From: Phoronis ovalis
Taxonomy: Eukaryota; Phoronida; Phoronidae
Assembly: GCA_028565635.1 (NCBI GenBank)
Contig: JAOXYB010063945.1
Coordinates: forward strand, 1-24,669
Length of the DNA stretch: 24,669 nucleotides
Direction of reading: 5' to 3'
Position numbers and translations under genes: made by a program. A model generated the notes under the pieces. It was not told the origin of the DNA and did no database searches. It saw only the letters and a list, made by a program, of their open reading frames with translations. Below, in pieces: positions 21,046-24,669 of this stretch. How positions within the stretch are numbered: the first letter of the stretch is position 1; each line of letters begins with the position of its first letter.

Positions 21046-21503
21046 TTTTTACAATATCTTCATTATGAACACTCGGTAAGAGAAATTTACTCCAAACAAT
21101 TATTAGGCCGATTTTTTTTGTATGTCTCGTTGGTCCGCCATTTTTTTCCCACCGTATTACAAGTTCTCCACGTGGTCTGCCATTTTGAATATAACCAAAT
21201 TTTACAAATTTTGGCTTTCCAATTGTACCCAACAAATCTGGTTCCCTTAATGGAAAGCTATTCATTAAAAGTGTAGCTTTGTTATATTTTTCAAAAAAAA
21301 AATTTGGGCTACGCCTTCTTCTTGATATAGCTATAAGTTATTTTTTTTACCGTGAGCCCTAATATTGTGGTCAATTACGGTTACTTATTTTTTTTTGTTC
21401 TCAAAATACGTAGACATTTTTTTCTGCTGAGAGGGGATCCTTCCAGCTTCTTTATTATTCTAACTACACATACTGCTTCAGATCTTTGAATTATTATTAC
21501 AAA

Positions 21504-23095
21504 ATGTTGGATAGCGAAATTTTTTTTGCATCGCATTTGATGGGTACACAAACCCCAGAAAAAGTTTCCAAACGGCGTAAATCACTAATGGCGCAGGCGC
21601 ATGATGATACAATACAGATAAAGCAGTTACAAGAATCAAACACGGAACAAATTGAAACCATATCGACACTACAAAACATAAACTCCAAACTTCAAACTAA
21701 AATTAAAAATTACAAAGAGAATTTACACAGAGTGGACGAAGAAAACAAAACACTGGAAGGATGCATTAAGGACGACATTGGTACAATATCCTCTGTATCA
21801 AAAAGATCAATAACAGTTAGAACTAGTATCTTGTTTAGAAAACAAACTGATACAACAACAACAACAACAAAATAAAATAAACATTGACTTAATATCTCTA
21901 TTGCAATCCAAGTGTATTGAAGAACAGCAGCAGAATAATATTCATGTACTGAAACGATATCTTTGTTAAAAACCAAACTATCTCGAGAAGTGCAAGAGTC
22001 GCACAACAGCAAAACACTGATAACAGAACTTCAAATAGAAAATGACTCTTTACAAAACAAAGTACAATTACAACAGAATACTGTACAGGAATATCTGACA
22101 GAAATAAACAACATAAGAATGACTCATACAGAACAAATAGCCATTTACAAACAAAACCAAGCTGAACTGGAAACAAACATCAATTCCTCGAAAACTACCA
22201 CCAAAAGTTTACTGGTGACACCAGAACCTTTTGATGGCACCACAGATTACAATGACTGGATAGGCACATTTGAAAGAATTGCAGTAAGCAAACCATTGGT
22301 CAGATACAGATGAGGGAATATACTTGGCAGCTTACCTTAAAAAATCAGCTCAACAAGTATTAGCCAATGCTGAACAAAAAACTTTTACAAACATCACAGC
22401 AGCACTTAAACAACAATTTGACCTACATTCAAAACCAGAGATAGCTCAGGCCGAATTTGAAAATCGAGTCTTAAAACCTGGCGAAAAGCTACAAGACTTT
22501 GTGCTAGATCTGAGGAAACTAGCCAAAAAGCAGAAACTCCTACCCCAATTTCAGCCTAAGGACCAAGATGATTTTGCAAAGAGAATTTTCTTAAACAATA
22601 AATATGTCTCCTGACATAAGAGGCAAATTGATTCTATATCACAACAACACACTTTAGATAATTACTTATCTCTAGCAATACAATTACAAGCCATCAAAAT
22701 AAAAGACATCACAACATCAGCAATGATTTTTAAATCCGAACCTCAGCAACAAGGTAGTAAACAACCTCTTCCTAGGAAATGACTAGATCAGAAACAAGTT
22801 CGAATTACAGTACATACTGATGTATCATACAAAGGTCTCTACATCACACTACTGTTAAGTAATGAATTATCAGCGACATTTCTAGTAGATACTGGTGCTG
22901 CATTGACTATCATTTCAGAACATACATTTGGTAAGCTTATATCAAAGCCACAACTATATCTACATCAAATATCAATCTAACTGCTGCAAATGACACATCC
23001 ATTCACAATTTAGGAGAATCAGAATTTTCATTTTTGAATGAAGGATTTTCATGTAAACACATCTCTCGGGATGCCACAGTTGCTTTAGTAATAAA
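21504..23095 (+). pseudogene. LTR retroelement gag and protease, broken and truncated
   Basis: The plus strand opens with MLDSEIFFASHLMG, then a long glutamine- and asparagine-rich coiled coil. A capsid-like region follows: PEPFDGTTDYNDWIGTFER, later AAYLKKSAQQVLANA and PGEKLQDFVLDLRKLAKK. This is the order of Ty3/gypsy-type Gag. An aspartic protease follows, with FLVDTGAALTIIS (catalytic DTGA at 22888-22899), then LTAANDTSIHNLG and ATVALVI in another frame. Interruptions include stops near 21872, 22311, 22612 and 22780 and a frame change near 22975. No CCHC knuckle is visible between Gag and protease, and nothing of reverse transcriptase, RNase H or integrase follows. The copy is therefore a 5' remnant; it could equally be a non-autonomous deletion derivative. 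Confidence 0.75.
21853..21872 (+). repeat. (ACA)n microsatellite within gag
   Basis: A run of ACA triplets directly before an in-frame stop; slippage here may have caused the break. Confidence 0.7.
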
Positions 23096-23659
23096 CATTC
23101 AGTCTTGTAAAAAGTTGTATTTCGTATGTCGTTATCAATGTGGAATTGGAGTTCAACCTAACTAATGCCGTAATGACGCTTTATATACGCAGGGATGGTT
23201 AGAGATTTGATTGCTTATGTGGGAAGACAATCGGCTAGTTTATCAACACATTTGATTGAAGTCAAACAAATGCATACAGCTCTGAACACTAGATATAATA
23301 AGTTATTCATTGTGAAGCTTCAACTTGTCAGCTTGTGACATGTGTAGTTAAGTTAAGTACAATAATGTAGTATTGTAGTTTTAATTATTGTTAACATTAC
23401 TGTTGTTAAGTTTATTTAAAAAATATATGGTTATTTCATATTAAATTATTTTGTGTAGCATTTATAAATATAAAACAAAAGTGCAAGGATAATATTACCA
23501 TTCTGGCATTTCTGCATTCATTGTCATTGAATTGATAATCCTGGATATATTTACAGCTAAACAGAATAGAACAGAACGTACGTTTTAGCTTCACAAAGCA
23601 TACCCTTACCTTATCATTTTATATACCCCATCACATTATTCTTTTCTCAATTCCGTGCA

Positions 23660-23740
23660 CCCGGAGACGTCATTTTAAAGGAAGGAGCAATTTAAACTCC
23701 CGCCACGCGCTTTTCCAACAAATGGCAACCGGAAGTGTTT
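23660..23740. promoter_or_regulatory. Promoter-like CpG-containing patch with CRE- and ETS-type sites
   Basis: GACGTCA (23666-23672) resembles a CREB/ATF half site and CCGGAAGTG (23729-23737) is a canonical ETS site. Both lie within an unusually CpG-containing 80 bp (ACTCCCGCCACGCGC) in AT-rich surroundings. Such a patch often marks a transcription start, but no gene is seen to start from it in the window. Confidence 0.35.
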
Positions 23741-24333
23741 GAGTAACATAAAATAACAGGAAAAGTTTGTTTGCATTTGGTTTACAAAAGAAACATAATT
23801 TAATGTGTTAATTTATATCATTTAAAAAAACTTCAAACATACTTCTGCATTTGTGACCTAAAAAAAGTTTTTTTATTAAAATATATAATATGCAAAACAA
23901 TCTTGCGGATCATTTTTGTACTATAATTCACAGTTTTGATGACGTATTTCACACAGGAGCTTTGAAAGAAAAAAAAACGAATCGCCCTGCTGATACCTTC
24001 TGTAAGTGTAGCTAGCTCAGGGGAGCTTTTTTCACCAACACAACTGTAATAGTTTACATCTTTATGAACGAAACAAAGGTAAAACTTCCACCCACACAAT
24101 GTGCTTTGAAGCTATCAATTGTATTACTAGATGATTAGATCAATGCTTTATTTTACATCTCATCATACTCATGACGTCGTGTTTGTATATTATTAATTAT
24201 TATTATTATTAATGTGCAGTGAATTTGAATTGATATCTCATATAAATATTATTATTATGACAAAGCATATTGTGATCAAATACCTTATATGTTGTGACTT
24301 CAGACCATTTTGTGTGTTGCATGTTAACTTGTG

Positions 24334-24354
24334 TTTAACTAACAGTTAGTTAAA
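24334..24354. repeat. Perfect 21-nt palindrome
   Basis: TTTAACTAAC, one A, then GTTAGTTAAA, with no mismatch. Confidence 0.9.
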
Positions 24355-24541
24355 TTCATTGCTGGATGCAGCCTGACACTGACTCTGAGTTCGATCTTAA
24401 GTTACTGCAAACTAGCTTTCTTGTTGTTCTTCCGTAACTAGCCACCTTCAACTAATTGAAGATTAGTCGATTGTTGACAATATAAATAATCTATAAATAA
24501 TATGTGTGTGCTTTTACGCTCCCGTGGTATATTTGGTAACG

Positions 24542-24629
24542 GGACAACTGGACCCCAAGACAACTGGACCCCAAACCAACTGGACCTCTGGACAACTGGA
24601 CACCAGTATTTGGGACAATTGGACACCAG
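24542..24629. repeat. 16-bp tandem repeat with ACAACTGGAC core
   Basis: Cores at 24544, 24560, 24576 and 24592 are exactly 16 bp apart, with a fifth diverged core (ACAATTGGAC) at 24615. A CACCAGTA motif ends the last two units. Confidence 0.9.
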
Positions 24630-24669
24630 TAATTAGGTGGTTTAATTGACCACAATTATACACAACATG

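Larger units (their letters stand above)
23100..24540. other. Intergenic, no supported gene
   Basis: AT-rich sequence with (ATT)n-like tracts near 24190-24210. A minus-strand open stretch at 23833-24099 is unrecognised and lacks splice support; its segment ELATLTEGISRAIRFFFF is mildly protein-like. Confidence 0.4.

Noticed and set aside
20963-21265. Overlapping open stretches on both strands across the LTR/primer-site junction
   Set aside because: They cross the LTR end and primer-binding site, which are better explained as retroelement leader sequence.
23833-24099. 88-codon minus-strand open stretch with a plausible helical segment
   Set aside because: Only the middle looks protein-like, the end is AT-driven, and no exon partner or family could be named.
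1-24669. CRISPR arrays, rRNA and tRNA genes, bacterial operons
   Set aside because: None seen. The tRNA-like sequence at 21026-21045 is a primer-binding site, and the tandem repeats lack the uniform repeat-spacer form of CRISPR arrays.

Overview
Organism and overall character. The window is AT-rich animal nuclear DNA. Genes are split by GT-AG introns, most sequence is intergenic or transposon-derived, and there are no operons or ribosome binding sites. Several ingredients together suggest an invertebrate, most likely a mollusc such as a bivalve: a free-standing P2X7-intracellular-domain-like gene, a TTAA-target-site DNA transposon with a Mutator-like (Kolobok-type) transposase, a SWIM-domain relic of a family common in molluscs and cnidarians, hammerhead-like repeats of the Penelope-like-element type, and a Ty3/gypsy-like retroelement primed by tRNA-Leu. 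The taxon is an inference.

Layout. 158-1299 (minus): a complete three-exon gene for a 205-residue protein carrying the cysteine-rich domain of the P2X7 receptor tail, without an ion channel. 1800-2140: a degenerate minisatellite of about 32 bp period. 2211-2334 (minus): a lone first exon resembling the start of a RecQ-type helicase. 2340-5170: no confident gene. 5171-8378 (minus): a complete four-exon gene for a 626-residue FASTKD-family mitochondrial RNA-metabolism protein ending in a RAP domain; its last intron holds an 81-bp tandem duplication. 8700-9270: two inverted copies of a repeat with a hammerhead-ribozyme-like core. 10730-11190: decayed SWIM-domain coding relic. 12784-12945: Ty3/gypsy integrase relic.

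13535-19658: a 6.1-kb DNA transposon bounded by perfect 13-bp inverted repeats and flanked on both sides by TTAA. It contains a decayed multi-exon transposase (plus strand, left half) and a second, unrecognised multi-exon gene (minus strand, right half). The two genes point at each other and each starts near one end. 19987-20688: a small hAT-like non-autonomous element with a 5-bp flanking repeat. 20722-23095: 5' LTR, tRNA-Leu primer-binding site, broken gag and protease of an LTR retroelement, cut off before reverse transcriptase. 23100-24669: non-coding, with a CpG-containing promoter-like patch, a perfect palindrome and a 16-bp tandem repeat.

Only the P2X7-like gene and the FASTKD gene look intact; in both, every exon joins in frame. 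The two are unrelated in function as far as can be seen. Everything from about 8.7 kb onwards is best read as layered mobile-element debris. The least explained item is the second gene inside the TTAA transposon.
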